Positions 1 to 11,296 of a DNA stretch of 64,000 nt are shown here, in pieces (the first letter of the stretch is position 1; each line of letters begins with the position of its first letter). The notes beneath the pieces are model-generated. The model was given only the letters and a program-made list of their open reading frames with translations, had not been told where the DNA came from and ran no database searches. Both the position numbers and the translations under genes were made by a program. Origin of the DNA: Hyalella azteca (taxonomy: Eukaryota; Arthropoda; Malacostraca; Amphipoda; Hyalellidae); assembly GCF_000764305.2 (NCBI RefSeq), contig NW_025935729.1, positions 62,001 to 126,000 of the forward strand, written 5' to 3'.

Positions 1-2930
1 TATTCAGGCGCTCTCCCTAGAAACGAAGGTTTCTATTCGCCAACGATGTAGAAACGTAATCAGAAAATACGATGTTACTTCTACGAAGGAAAATGCACTC
101 GGCAAACAATAAACTTAATTGTTACCGGAATTAGCAACGAAAATGGATTCAATGTTTCTTAAGCACTCAGAAATACATCACAGTTAGTTATTAATGCAGC
201 TGGTCGTCTGTTCAACAACTGTAGCCAAAAATTGGTCTAGCATAAGAAATGTTTCAAGTCAGAAATTTTACGCAGCATCATTAATGTAACTTGCGTCAAG
301 TAATTACATAGAATACCTATCATTGAATACCTATCGTCAGTATAAGACAGATATGTAATTATAACAATTATTAGTTTAGCACCGGCTCTGTTAACAGAGC
401 TAGTAGCCTTAATGAAGTCATAGGATGACCAGTTCACAACGATATCATATGTCACCAGGCATTCAGCAGGCTGCACGCGCCTACCATATATGGTATGTAT
501 ACCACATGTGGTATACGGTACATATACCATTTATCGTATATGTATTATCGTATATGAATTACCAATGTATTATCGATAGGTATGTAGAAGTATGTATTTA
601 TTAGCACGTAATAAAAATATCGCAATATATCGTAAGGCGTGAGAGTGAAGCTGCGATAAAGCGCTGGCGTGTGGACATACAAACGTAATTGGGCATCTTA
701 AATTATCGTAGATTATAATTATTTAATTGAATTTGCGGCTAATTGAGTTCATTAATCAGTTGAGAAGTGAGAAGAGGTAGGTAAAAAATTCTTATTATAA
801 TTAAAAGGTGACGTAGTTAAATATTTTATCCAAATAAGCATATCTATACTAATCTCGACTCATTTATGTACTCTAAATATTTCAAATCTTAGATATATGA
901 AGTTAAAAATATTTTTTCAGATCTTGGGAATAAACTATTAAGATGATACAAAATTTCTAGGAAAATGTATACTTTGTATACTATTAAAAGTACATAAAGA
1001 GATATGAACATATTGTTAATCTAATTATCGCTTATTTAGCGTACTCGCGAATAATCTTCATAAGCCTTATTCCTTACTGATCAATCAAAATATTTATGTG
1101 AATAATTTGCAATTTTTTACTAATAATTTTCTTCAATTTTCACAATCACAATTGAAGCTGTAACAATTCTAAATTTAATCATTCAAATCTTTTTCAAATA
1201 ATTTCTATATCTTTGTCTACTCTGACTTCTTACGACGTATCATTTCAAAATTGAATATAATAAACTGGAATATATAATAATTAGATTATTGGTAAATTAA
1301 TAGTAAAAATATTAGCAGTCTACTGCAGTTGAGTGTCACCAACACTTGTAAACCTCTGAATTTCAATCAAGTGTCTCGTCCTCTAATAACGACATATAGC
1401 GTGTCTGTCGGTAACATGTGCACACAGACAATTAAATGAAACTTTTTAAAAATAGAGATGCATTTTTTGCCCTGTACAGGCTGTCCAGACCTACTTCGGT
1501 CCAATAAAAGGGCATATCAGTGCTACGGAAAGCAAGTGTATCATCATTTGGGCAATATGAACAATTCATTTTATGAGTGCGTATATCGATGTTCATAGCA
1601 GAGTCTCCTTTCAATCCCAACTTGCTTGCAGTAAGATGTACAGTTAATGTTCTATTTAAAACTCTACGTCAGTTTTAGACGAACTAATAAGTCTCATAAT
1701 TGAGAATAACCTAAACAATCTGACATTTTTGGAAAGTTCTGAACAATCATTCTGTAGATTCTAGTGGTGACTGAAGCAAAATGATAAGTTACTTATTAGG
1801 AGCGTCAATTCTGAATATTGAGGCGTCAGTTTTGAACTATCAGTGTTGTTTGCCTAAGTCCACTTCTAGGCAAACGGCAACATAACCAAAGTCAACAACG
1901 GTGAAGCAGCGGCAACACAGGCAATTCAATTAATAAAGACGCTCTTCCTAATCCTTTCCAGTTATATCTCACATTTTCGGATGTGTTGGAAATATTGGCA
2001 ACGAATGCGGTATATTGTCTGTCTATATATGTATTACCGTATTTGTCTGTCTATATATGTATTACCGTATTACCCATGTATAAGACCTGGATCAAAATTA
2101 CGATATTTTTGCGTCTACATAACTCTGTTGTAACGCCTTTATAGCGTTATGATGCCCTGACAACGCAATGGGACCTTATGTTCCATGTTCATATGAAGAC
2201 GCTTACAAAGCTTATACTCATTCCATGTCACGACGTTGCATGTGTCCGTTGAACTGTTAAGCTTTCGGCAGAGCTTTCATTTCAACACTTCTCGGTCTGT
2301 AGTCGTGTTGAACCTCACGACGTGTACGTAGCCTCACGATGTGCACGAAACCTCACGACGTGCGTTCACGACACGTAGGCTAACGGGACACACTTCGAGT
2401 CTTGGGACGCATTCAGTAACGAATATAATTCGTGGTGGACGCATTAAGGCCTACGGAGGACAAACGGCCGGCCGCCGATGTTCCGTTGATGATTTCAACT
2501 CAGGAAATAATGTTGGTTGTAGTCATGCTCCTATTTATAAATATTTTAGTATAAATAGGCTATGTTTATCGTTCACTAGTGAATCTGACGGTCGGCACTA
2601 AGACCGTGGTCCAAAGACTGATTTGGACTTTTAATTTCCATTTTCATGAGTTATTTAAAGTTTGTTCCCATTTTCTTCGGGAAATTAAGTTTGTTAACAT
2701 TTCCTTGGGGTCTAGCCAGCCTCTAATGTCTACAACGGCTGGTCTACAGCTGGCAGCAGAAGTAGCCTCTGGAAGTTCAAACTGATTCAGGCGAATCCAG
2801 AACTCATTTCGAAACACCTAGTTAATTAAACAATCATTAAGTGATTGAACTATCCACAACACAGGGATATAAAATCCATTATCAATTGGCTTTCAAATTC
2901 TGCCCAGCTACTAAGATGGCGTAAATTAGA
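1..2930. other. Non-coding left flank
   Basis: AT-rich, with no supported gene. It holds a cluster of perfect palindromes at 482-516, a 28 bp tandem pair (2015-2071, TGTCTGTCTATATATGTATT core) and three short copies of CCTCACGACGTG (about 2314-2362). An ATTAAA on the minus strand at 2635-2630 could be the poly(A) signal of the 256 aa gene, about 300 nt past its stop. A minus-strand open stretch at 1432-1620 has no splice or homology support. Confidence 0.5.
482..516. repeat. Two adjacent perfect palindromes
   Basis: 482-495 is the 14 bp palindrome TACCATATATGGTA. 497-516 is the 20 bp perfect palindrome GTATACCACATGTGGTATAC. Related TACCAT/GTATAT words continue to about 560. Confidence 0.9.
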
Positions 2931-5900
2931 CTAGGTCACTATGCCCGTTTTTTCGTTGAGCGTTTTAACTTCAGTCTTTGAGTGGCCGTTTCGGCTGATA
3001 AACGGGTCAGAGTCAGCCGTCTGGCTGTTGTGGGAGTCGGCTGACGACAGCTGCTGACGCAAGGCTCCCCCACGGCTGGCTGAAGTGGCTGACGGGTGGC
3101 TAGGGTGGTGGCTGTTCGAGCGAGCTTCATTTCTTGCCAGCTGGCTGGCGGTGCCTTCCACCGTGGCCACCTGCGCGGGAAATTTTGATTTAATTGTGGC
3201 TAGACTGTGGCTGGACTTGTAATATCCTTTGATATGCCTGTGACTGGGCTTGAAATAGCCTTTGATAAGACTGTGACTGGACTTGAAATTGCCTTTGATA
3301 TGACTGTGACTGGACTTGAAATTGCCTTTTATAAGACTGTGACTGGACTTGAAATTGCCTTTGATAAGACTGTGACTGGACTTGAAATTGCCTTTGATAA
3401 GACTGTGACTGGCCTTGAAATATCCTTTGATATGAATGTGACTGGACTTGGAATAGCCTTTGTGAAGACAGTGACTGGACTTGAAATATCCTTCGTTAAG
3501 ACTGTGACTGCACTTAAAATAGCCTTTGTTAAGACTGTGATTGGACTTAAAATAGCCTTTGATAAGACTGTGACTGAACTTGAAATAGCCTTTGATAAGA
3601 CTGTGACTGAACTTGAAATAGCCTTTGATAAGACTGTGACTGAACTTGAAATAGCCTTTGATAAGACTGTGACTGGACTTGAAATCGCCTTTGATTATAT
3701 TGTGGGTGGGCTTGAAATAACTTTTGAACTAAACTTTTAACAGCTTTCGCTTAGACTATGTCTGAACTCAAAATAGCCTCTAATTGGACGGTAAGGTGGC
3801 CGAGGGATTAAAGGTAAGATGCCCAAGATTAGAGCTGTGAGTTGCGGGTTCAAATTTTCAGCAAGCTGTTCAAATTCTACAATCTGTCTACAATCAGCGA
3901 CTGATGAGATTGAGACTCATCGTCGGCGTCCCTAACCTGCATGTGACGAGACGCTGCCGTCCTCGCTCTCATCTTCGCTGCCGCGTGGGCCTGAAATATA
4001 TGAACAGATCAGTCGTGCAATACACGGTCAAGTCAGTCGTGCAATACACGGTCAAGTCAGTCGTGCAATACACCTGGCACTGCCTGCACTACACGTTTTA
4101 CCTACACTGCCAGACGCTGAATGTTGTCATACCAGCACTGCCAAATGCTGATAGTTGTCGTACCTGCGCTGCCAGATGTTGATAGTTGTCGTACCTGCAG
4201 TGTCAGGTGCTGGTAGTTGTCGTACCTGCAGTCTCAGGTGCTGGTATTTGTCGTAGTTGTTGTACCTGCACTGCCAGATACTGATAACTGTTGGACCAGC
4301 ACTGCATAATGATGGTAGTAGTTGTACCTGCACTGCCAGATGCTGATAACTGTTGGACCAGCACTGCCTAATGATGGTAGTTGTTGTACCTGCATTGCCT
4401 GATCCTCGAACTTGAGCTACCTGCCATGCCAGTTGAAGGCAATTACCGTACTTGCAATGCCGCCATCAGGCTTGAAACACTACCAGGCTGGCAGTAGGGA
4501 TTCCCGACTTGCAATAGTCTTACTTGCAATGAAAAATGCTGGCAGCTGTAACTGGATAAATCTTAATGATCGTAACGGTAACTGTAGATGCTGGTGCTAC
4601 TTGCAGTATCAGGTAGACGTTGTCGTCTGGCTTGACGCTGACATACTTGCAGCATGAGGTGTTGGTTGTGGCAGGACCTGAACTGCCAGGTGCAGGTAAT
4701 TGTGACGCCAACATATCTGCTGAGCTTTCTGCTGGCATCTTTCGTACCTGCAGTGCCTGGTGTTGACGGTGGTGGCTCCTGGCATTAGGTCGCTGGCAGG
4801 CGCACAGGAGTATCAAGAAAACAAATCCTGTCACGACGCAGGCTGTGCCAGCACCCAAAGTTGTCCAGGTATCCAGACCCAGAGCTGCAACGTAACATAT
4901 TTTTTTAGGAAAATGAACATATTAATTTTTCGTATCGTTGATTTACAATTTGCTTATTCATCATTTCAGCTCCATTTGTCTTAAGTAACACTGACTTTTT
5001 CGCGAGGCCGGTTCCATACCTTAAAATATTTAACTTGATTTTAGCTATCCCACACGGAATACTTATACACACGTCGGTCAACTGTACTACAACACACGTT
5101 GAAATACACTTGCCATTTATTAGAAAAATGCTATCAAACTACTAGAGCTTCACCAAACAACTTCACCCCCCACCAAACACTCTTATCAACAATCTTCACT
5201 TATCAGGACTTTGAATTGAGACCGCTTGCCTCTACGTAGTCAAGATATTTTCGAGGATATCGCTGCATCAGCCGTGAAAGGCTTCCTATTGAAATGCTAG
5301 CCTCATGCACCCGAAACAAGCGTCGCCGGTCCCAAACACGCCCAACGCTCCCTAAACAAGGGCTAAATGTACCATTGTACCGTGAGTGTTATGTGAGAGT
5401 CTCATTTGCCCCATGCAAGTCCCATGAAACTTCAACTCAAGCAGTCCTGGCCTATTCCTACAAGACCCAATAGTCCCCAGGTCTCACAGGTCCCCGGCGC
5501 GAGCTGCACGAGACCCAGGACGAGCAGCACGGCGCCGAGCAGTACGAGCAGCACGCTGCAGTGCAGCAGCTTGAAGACCCCGCAAAGTCTGCAGTCTGCA
5601 CAGCCATCGCAGCAGCACTTCTTCTCCTGCTTGGGCTGTGCAGCGGCTGCAGGCTGCGCCCTGTACAGCATTCCTCCTTTGTAGGGGTGTGGGTGAGGCA
5701 GCCCATTGTGAGGGTGGCCTCGGCGGTGGGGGGTTGAGGGGGACGTTCGAGGGCTGCGTGGAGGAGGGGCTGCGGAAAAAATGGGTCATTGTCGCGTTTA
5801 TAAAATAAATATTAAAGCGAAGGTACAGAAAAAGAAAACTTCTCGCCAACTTCGAGGATTTTCCTGCGAGTTGGAAACAAAACCGACCCTAACATTCAAA

Positions 5901-6337
5901 ACTGAACGTGCTCTACCGCTGGAGAACGCTGTAGCTCTTTCGTGCCCATATTTTGCGATGAAATTATTGTTATTAGCGTAAAAACCTACAAATTTTACCT
6001 AAAACCCTTGTAGTTGACATCCAGTAGGAACGAGAACATTTATTTGTGAGAATAGCTAAACTGTGATTAGCTTAACTGTGTCAGAATACATTTTTTTACA
6101 ATTTAGCTAAATGAGACACAAGTGAGAGATACATGAGACACAAGTGAGAGATACATGAGACACAAGTGAGAGATACATGAGACACAAGTGAGAGATACGT
6201 GAGACTCACGTGAGTCACTACTCACTGGGGTGGTGGTGGGGGGTGTCGAGGGTGAGGCTGCTGGGGCGCTTCTGCTCCTCGTGACGCACGTGCTTGCGCT
6301 GCTGCCGCACCGCGACCGCTGGCATCGCCCCCACCAT
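2931..6337 (-). CDS. Four-exon gene for a two-pass membrane protein with a cysteine cluster (256 aa), unnamed family
   Basis: Exons on the minus strand, in coding order: 6337-6226, 5769-5488, 4884-4748, 3170-2931 (TAG stop). Every junction is GT-AG: donors GTGAGT, GTGAGA and GTACGA; acceptors end CCGCAG, GTTGCAG and CGCGCAG. Phases match (1/2, 1/2, 0/0), giving 771 nt = 256 residues plus stop. Residues 1-37 are basic (RQQRKHVRHEEQKR); 39-83 are Pro/His/Ala rich; 89-100 hold six cysteines (CCC..C..C..C); helix 1 is about 105-128; a short loop follows; helix 2 is about 141-161 and starts LGAGT; the tail to 256 is Ser/His rich and polar. The start ATG lies six bases after a CAG acceptor, so a 5' UTR exon probably exists upstream. 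I do not recognise the family. The same plan occurs in the 305 aa gene at 34852-35769. Function is unknown; membrane location is inferred from the helices. Confidence 0.78.
3202..3740. repeat. 33 bp minisatellite, about 16 copies
   Basis: The unit is close to AAGACTGTGACTGGACTTGA followed by AATTGCCTTTGAT, and it decays further to about 3785. Because 33 is a multiple of three and the unit lacks a plus-strand stop, it creates a 177-codon open frame of 11-residue repeats (TVTGLEIAFDK). That frame starts and ends inside the array, so I read it as non-coding. It sits in intron 3 of the 256 aa gene. Confidence 0.9.
3790..3862 (+). tRNA. tRNA-like relic (pseudo-tRNA or SINE head)
   Basis: There is an A-box-like stretch (GTGGCCGAGGGATTAAAGG) and, about 45 bases on, a B-box-like GCGGGTTCAAATT, spaced as in a tRNA gene of the Leu/Ser type. 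The 3' acceptor strand does not pair with the 5' GGTAAGG, so this is not a functional tRNA. It lies antisense within intron 3 of the 256 aa gene. Confidence 0.35.
4009..4072. repeat. 24 bp repeat, 2.7 copies
   Basis: TCAGTCGTGCAATACACGGT plus CAAG is repeated back to back almost without change. Confidence 0.85.
4120..4775. repeat. 31 bp degenerate minisatellite containing splice-donor-like motifs
   Basis: The unit is about 31 bp (GTACCTGC at 4160, 4191 and 4222, then drifting at 4263, 4323 and 4386). On the minus strand several units contain CTGCAGGTACGAC, the same motif as the exon 3 donor of the 256 aa gene at 4748. The array runs up to, and resembles, the end of that exon. Confidence 0.75.
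4885..5487 (-). other. Intron 2 of the 256 aa gene
   Basis: It is bounded by donor GTGAGA (5487-5482) and acceptor ATGTTACGTTGCAG (ends 4885). I see no repeats or other genes within it. Confidence 0.7.
6111..6198. repeat. 22 bp repeat, four copies
   Basis: GAGACACAAGTGAGAGATAC plus AT is repeated four times nearly perfectly. It lies in intron 1 of the 256 aa gene, beginning 27 bases past the exon 1 donor. Confidence 0.9.
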
Positions 6338-6343
6338 CCTCAC

Positions 6344-9047
6344 CTGGAGGGGGGGTATTGTAATAATTGTTGCAGGCGACATTATTATTATTGCTGCAAT
6401 CATTGTTTTCACTCTCCTCAATTTTCGTAGTTTCATAAGACGTAATAACTTCCCTAACTACCAGATCGCCCTATCAGAAATTTTCGAGCCTATATATACC
6501 GCCTTGTGGCGCAGAGACGCCGTACCCTCCATCAAAGCGTGAATCAGCGGTCCTTTGTCCGCGTTGCCTTCTGTTTTGGCTAGTAAAATAAGTGCCTTAT
6601 TAGCAGCATCTATTAAATCCCCTGGCGGTCGTAGTGCGATCAGGGGGCATGCGTATTCTGCACCTAATACCTTCGAAAGCAGGCACGGCCGAATCTGAAT
6701 GAGGGCTTAAAAAAGCCTCCAAGCCAAAAAAATGAGCTAAAAAGCGGGGGACAGGGAGGGGCATTTTTTCAAGCCCGCATTTAGACTTACCGTACGTGTC
6801 TGAGCTTATTGCCGTCATCCCTAGTCCCTACTAAAAAAATTTCTTTTTAAAACGGGAGCATTACTGCCAACACGATCGATAAGAGCATTATTATTAATTT
6901 CATTTACTTTTCTCAATCGCTAGTTGATCATGAATACAAAAAAAAAATCCAAATTCCAATTAAATTTATCATGATTTCACTTCGGAAATGTTATAATTTA
7001 ACAGTACAATTATAATAATTGAAAGATTAAATGTTCGAGATTAAAAATATCCGGGCGGGATTAAAACTAAAATTGACCAATAAAAGGGATAGTTACTTAG
7101 CGATGCTTTGACGAAGTTTTCGTATAAATATGCAACGATTCCAAGATTTCTAAACCATAAATACTGGGGGTAGAGGCTAACCATGGTTCAACCATGGTTC
7201 AACCATGGAGGCTAACTATATACTGAAAATCGTTTTTAGACACAAGAACATCGCAGTGTTCAACATGCGAACATGCACTCGGATGCTGCGGATGGGCATT
7301 TGAACTGTATTTTGAAATATGAAATCATGTAGCAATTTATTTTAAAATTTTACTAGTGCAAACTTTAATTTTGCTCAATTTACAGTTACGTTTTTCGCAA
7401 TGCAGCTGCAAGCCGTGAAGCTGTAGCACGGCTTGTGCTCATTTTTAAGCGCAATTTAAATTGTCAAGTTAAATGCAGCTCCAGTCCCAGACAATCGCGT
7501 CATGGCGGCGACAGAAAGCTTACAGCTTAGCCGCAGTCTTCTTTTAACGCTATCTTTATTAACGCTATTAATACTATCTCTTTTAAAGGATTTCCAGTTC
7601 CGACGTCGGCGGTGGGTGGCAAGATTGCAGTGTCGCAGAGATACCGCATGCAGCTGCAGTCGTTTAAATATTAACTGCGACCAGCGGTCGTATATTAGAT
7701 AAAGCTGCGGCTACTGCCCTGCTGCAGGGCTCAACGTATCTGCAGGCGCTGTTTTTGCCCAGCTGTTTAATAGCGCCTGTGCAAGGTGTTAATAGATGCT
7801 GTGTAATATCACCCGGGTACTACTTAATTAATTTAATATTAGTATCCTGCTCCCTATACCGGCGGTGAAAAAATATATGATTCCATTTGAGATTGTCGAT
7901 TCCGCTTTCCAAATTTTGATATTAAAAGCCTTTTCAAGTTGGATCTCGTTGCCTCAAATCCCGGTGTTAATTGTGTACTAAATATTGTTAACAAAAGTCA
8001 AGAGCCTTCATTTATACTCGTTATTTTTTACATCAAGGCAACTAATAATTTTTATGGTCTCTGCTTGAGAGGTAAAATTATTTCCCTCCAAAATTACAAT
8101 CAAATAATATCGAATTTGTATCCCCTATATTAAAATTTGTAAAACCTTCCAGGCTTATCTAAATTAAATTCTGAAGTTCTTTCCATTTACCCAAGCTTGC
8201 ACTTCGGTAACAGCCATCTCCCAAGGCGTGTCTAAAATTTGCCCAAAATTTTTTCAACTTTTTAGTTTATGGTACAAATTATTATTTCCAGTTTGATCTA
8301 CACAGCACTGCATTTACTGCAGTTTCAGTCCATACACGGAGAGTCTAAATATATATAAAAAATTAATTCCCGACGAGTTACAGCCGAACAAAATGCTAGG
8401 AAAATGTGTGCCTTTGCTCGTATTATCGGGCGAAAATGTTACCCCAGACTCAGTATCACTCTGGGATTCAACGACCAGAGCAGTACTCTGTTCTCTCTTG
8501 CTTAAACGAAACTTATCTGGGTTCGGTGGCCAAATTTAATATTATTCATTATGAAGAACTTTTTAACATGATCCCGTCTGCAATTGAACAGCCTGATTAC
8601 AGCAGGTAAGCCAAATTATTGCTTTCGTTCGACAGTTCAGACGTTGCATATTTGATTTTCGGTGGCTTCACCATCATTGTTACAGTCAATAACAGAATCT
8701 GAAAATATTACGTAAAATGCAATTTTTTGTGTGAATTAAAAACTACGGCATTATTTCGCCATTCTTGAGCCCGACAAAATGTATTGCCGAACAATTTATT
8801 TTCATTTTTGTGACAAAAGAAATGTGCAGTGGCGTGGCAAGTACAGGGTGCGGCGTGGGAACTTACTCTTTTAAAAAAATCACAAAGTAAAAAGTATTAA
8901 AGATAGCGTTTTAATTCTTTCTTTTTTACAAAGAGCTACATTTAAAGTTTCGTTGGGTTTACTTACAAGTTTAATTCTTGAATATTACATCTTGTAGGTG
9001 ACCTCCATGCTGTTCAATACATTTTGTCAGACGAGATCGGAAGATCT
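6344..9047. other. Gene-free stretch upstream of the 256 aa gene
   Basis: It presumably holds the 5' UTR intron and promoter of the minus-strand gene, but I cannot place either. There are three tandem copies of AACCATGGTTC (about 7178-7209). An open frame from ATG 8436 runs into a consensus donor CAG/GTAAGC at 8606 but has no recognisable product. Confidence 0.4.
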
Positions 9048-9167
9048 GACCTCTCACCCTCACCTCTGACCTCTCACCCACACCTCTGACCTCTCACCCT
9101 TACTTCTGACCTCTCAATCTCACCTCTAACCTCTCACCCACACCTCTGACCTCTCACCCTTTCCTCT
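9048..9167. repeat. 20 bp minisatellite, six copies
   Basis: The unit is GACCTCTCACCCTCACCTCT, with a few substitutions per copy. Confidence 0.9.
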
Positions 9168-9359
9168 AACATTTCTCTTTACCCTCGCTCTCCTCGCTTT
9201 TTCACTTTCTTTCTTTTTTGTTCAAAGCATTTGCCTTAAAGCGCTTTACCCTCTAGCCACTCTTGTATCGCTTTGCTCCGCACTTCTGTTTTTAGACTGA
9301 GTATAAAAGACTTCGGTATATGGCCTCAGGCCTGAAACCTCTCTCGATATGCATGCAAG

Positions 9360-10005
9360 CATTCACCTCTCACCTTTTAGCCTCTCCCGTTAACCCTGCT
9401 TTCACCTCTCACCTTTTAGCCTCTCCCATTAACCCTGCTTTCACCTCTCACCTTTTAGCCTATTCCGTTAAGTCTGCTTCCACCTTTCACCATTTAGCTT
9501 CTCCCGTTAAGCTTTCTTTCTCCCCTCACCTTTTAGCCTCTTCCGTTAAGTCTCTCGACCTTTCACCATTTAGCTTCTCCCGTTAAGCTTTCTTTCACCT
9601 CTCACCTTTTAGCCTCTTCCGTTAAGTCTCTTCATCTTTCACCATTTAGCCTCTCCCGTTAAGCTTTCTTTCACCTCTCACCTTTTAGCCTCTCCCGTTA
9701 ACCCTGCTTTCACCTCTCACATTTTAGCCTATTCCGTTAAGTCAGTTTCCACCTTTCACCATTTAGCTTCTCCCGTTAAGCTTTCTTTCACCTCTCACCT
9801 CTTAGCCTCTTCCGTTAAGTCTCTTCATCTTTCACCATTTAGCCTCTCCCGTTAAGCTTTCTTTCACCTCTCACCTTTTAATCTCTCCCCTTTCGAATGC
9901 CTTCACCTATCACCTTTCAGCCTTTCATGTTAAGCTTGCTTTAACCTCGAACCTCTTATCCTCTCTCGTTAAACATGCTTTCACCTTCAACCTTTTAGTC
10001 TTTCC
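9360..10005. repeat. 39 bp minisatellite, about 16 copies
   Basis: The core is CACCTCTCACCTTTTAGCCT then CTCCCGTTAA; spacing of 39 is exact in the first copies (9364, 9403, 9442). Two variant types (CCCTGCTT and GCTTTCTT endings) alternate, suggesting higher-order structure. Confidence 0.9.
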
Positions 10006-10539
10006 ATCTCTGTTATTGCAAGGCTTCTAACGACGATCCTTGCCCCATCGGTGTCAGGTCACGCAGACCAAACAACAAGGATCAACACGGGCGTGATCAC
10101 TTTAATCCCCCCATGGCGATCCTCAGCATCTTTGCGCCTTTTTTTTCCTTTAGATTCTCGCTGAAGAACTCGAGTGTATCCTTACAGACTCTCACCGATG
10201 ATACTTTAATTTTAGGTGCTGTATTTAATTACAAAGTCAAGGACTACTACACACAGGACATGCATAGCCTATGTCCAGCCTCTGCTAGCAGAGGCGATCG
10301 CCTACACTATGAAAATGCTGGTGTTTTAGTGGCATCAACAAATGATATGCCCATAATTGTTTCATACAATAGTATTACAATGTGTGTAGTAGTCCTTGGT
10401 CAGAACCATAGACTTTTTGCCAGTTTTGAAGTTCAAAATTTTGTACTAAGCAAAGTAGGTACCATTTTCCTGCCTTCATACACTGATAAAAAAAATATTT
10501 AAATGGAGTGNCATCATGAATATTAATAACTTTATTTTT
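10006..10539. other. Gene-free spacer with one ambiguous base
   Basis: No supported gene. The base at 10511 is N. An open frame at 10113-10502 has no recognisable domain or splice context. Confidence 0.4.
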
Positions 10540-10898
10540 GCTGCACAAACTATGGGTTATGTGCTGAACAAAATGCGGCATATATGCTGCACAAACTGCC
10601 AATTTTGTGCTGCACAAAATGCGGCATATATGCTGCACAAACTGCCACTTTTGGGCTGCACAAACTGCGGCTTATATGCTGCACAAACTGCCAATTTTGG
10701 GCTGCACAAAATGCGGCTTATATGCTGCACAAACTGCCACTTTTAGGCTGCAGAAACTGCGGCTTATATGCTGCATAAACAGCTACTTTTGGGCTGCACA
10801 AACTGCGGCTTATATGCTGCACAAACTGCTACTTTTGGGCTGCAGAAACTGCGGCTTATATGCTGCACAAACTGCTACTTTTGGGCTGCAGAAACTAC
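10540..10898. repeat. 46 bp minisatellite, about eight copies, built from two 23 bp halves
   Basis: TATGCTGCACAAACTGCC recurs at 46 bp steps (10585, 10631, 10677). The second half repeats GGGCTGCACAAACTGCGG. Since 46 is not a multiple of three, the reading frame shifts each unit, which explains three overlapping Cys-rich open frames that are not genes. Confidence 0.9.
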
Positions 10899-11116
10899 GT
10901 CAACAAAAACTATGGCACATGACAACACGCATAAACGCGGCTGATGTTACGCCTACAAGTGCAATAGTTTTTTTGTTGTGTTAAGTGAAGGTTTTCTTTT
11001 TGCCTGCACTTTTGCACGCGAACTACACGTTAGCCTCATGCGAGCATCGCGTTGTTGCATGCGACGCATCACAAAATTTCTGACAGAGGAAAAGCAAACA
11101 AAAAAGTCATATCCCT

Positions 11117-11296
11117 GACACACACAGATCCCTGACACACACACAGATCTCTGACACACACACAGGCCCTTGACATACACACGACATACACACACTAATG
11201 CCTGGCACACACACAGATCCCTGACACACACACAGATCCCTGACACACACACAGATCTCTGACACACACACCGATCCCTGACACACACACTAATAC
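11117..11296. repeat. CA-rich minisatellite (about 19 bp unit)
   Basis: The unit is close to TCCCTGACACACACACAGA, with an irregular centre (CATACACACGACATACACAC). Confidence 0.85.

Larger units (their letters stand above)
3171..4747 (-). other. Intron 3 of the 256 aa gene, mostly minisatellite
   Basis: It lies between donor CAG/GTACGA at 4748 and acceptor CGCGCAG at 3171. Almost all of it is repetitive: a 33 bp array (3202-3740), a tRNA-like relic (about 3790-3862), a 24 bp triplet (4009-4072) and a 31 bp degenerate array (4120-4747). Confidence 0.7.

Noticed and set aside
9032..9042. AGATCGGAAGA, matching the first 11 bases of the common Illumina adapter
   Set aside because: The match stops after 11 bases and the sequence continues naturally into the 20 bp array; chance is plausible.
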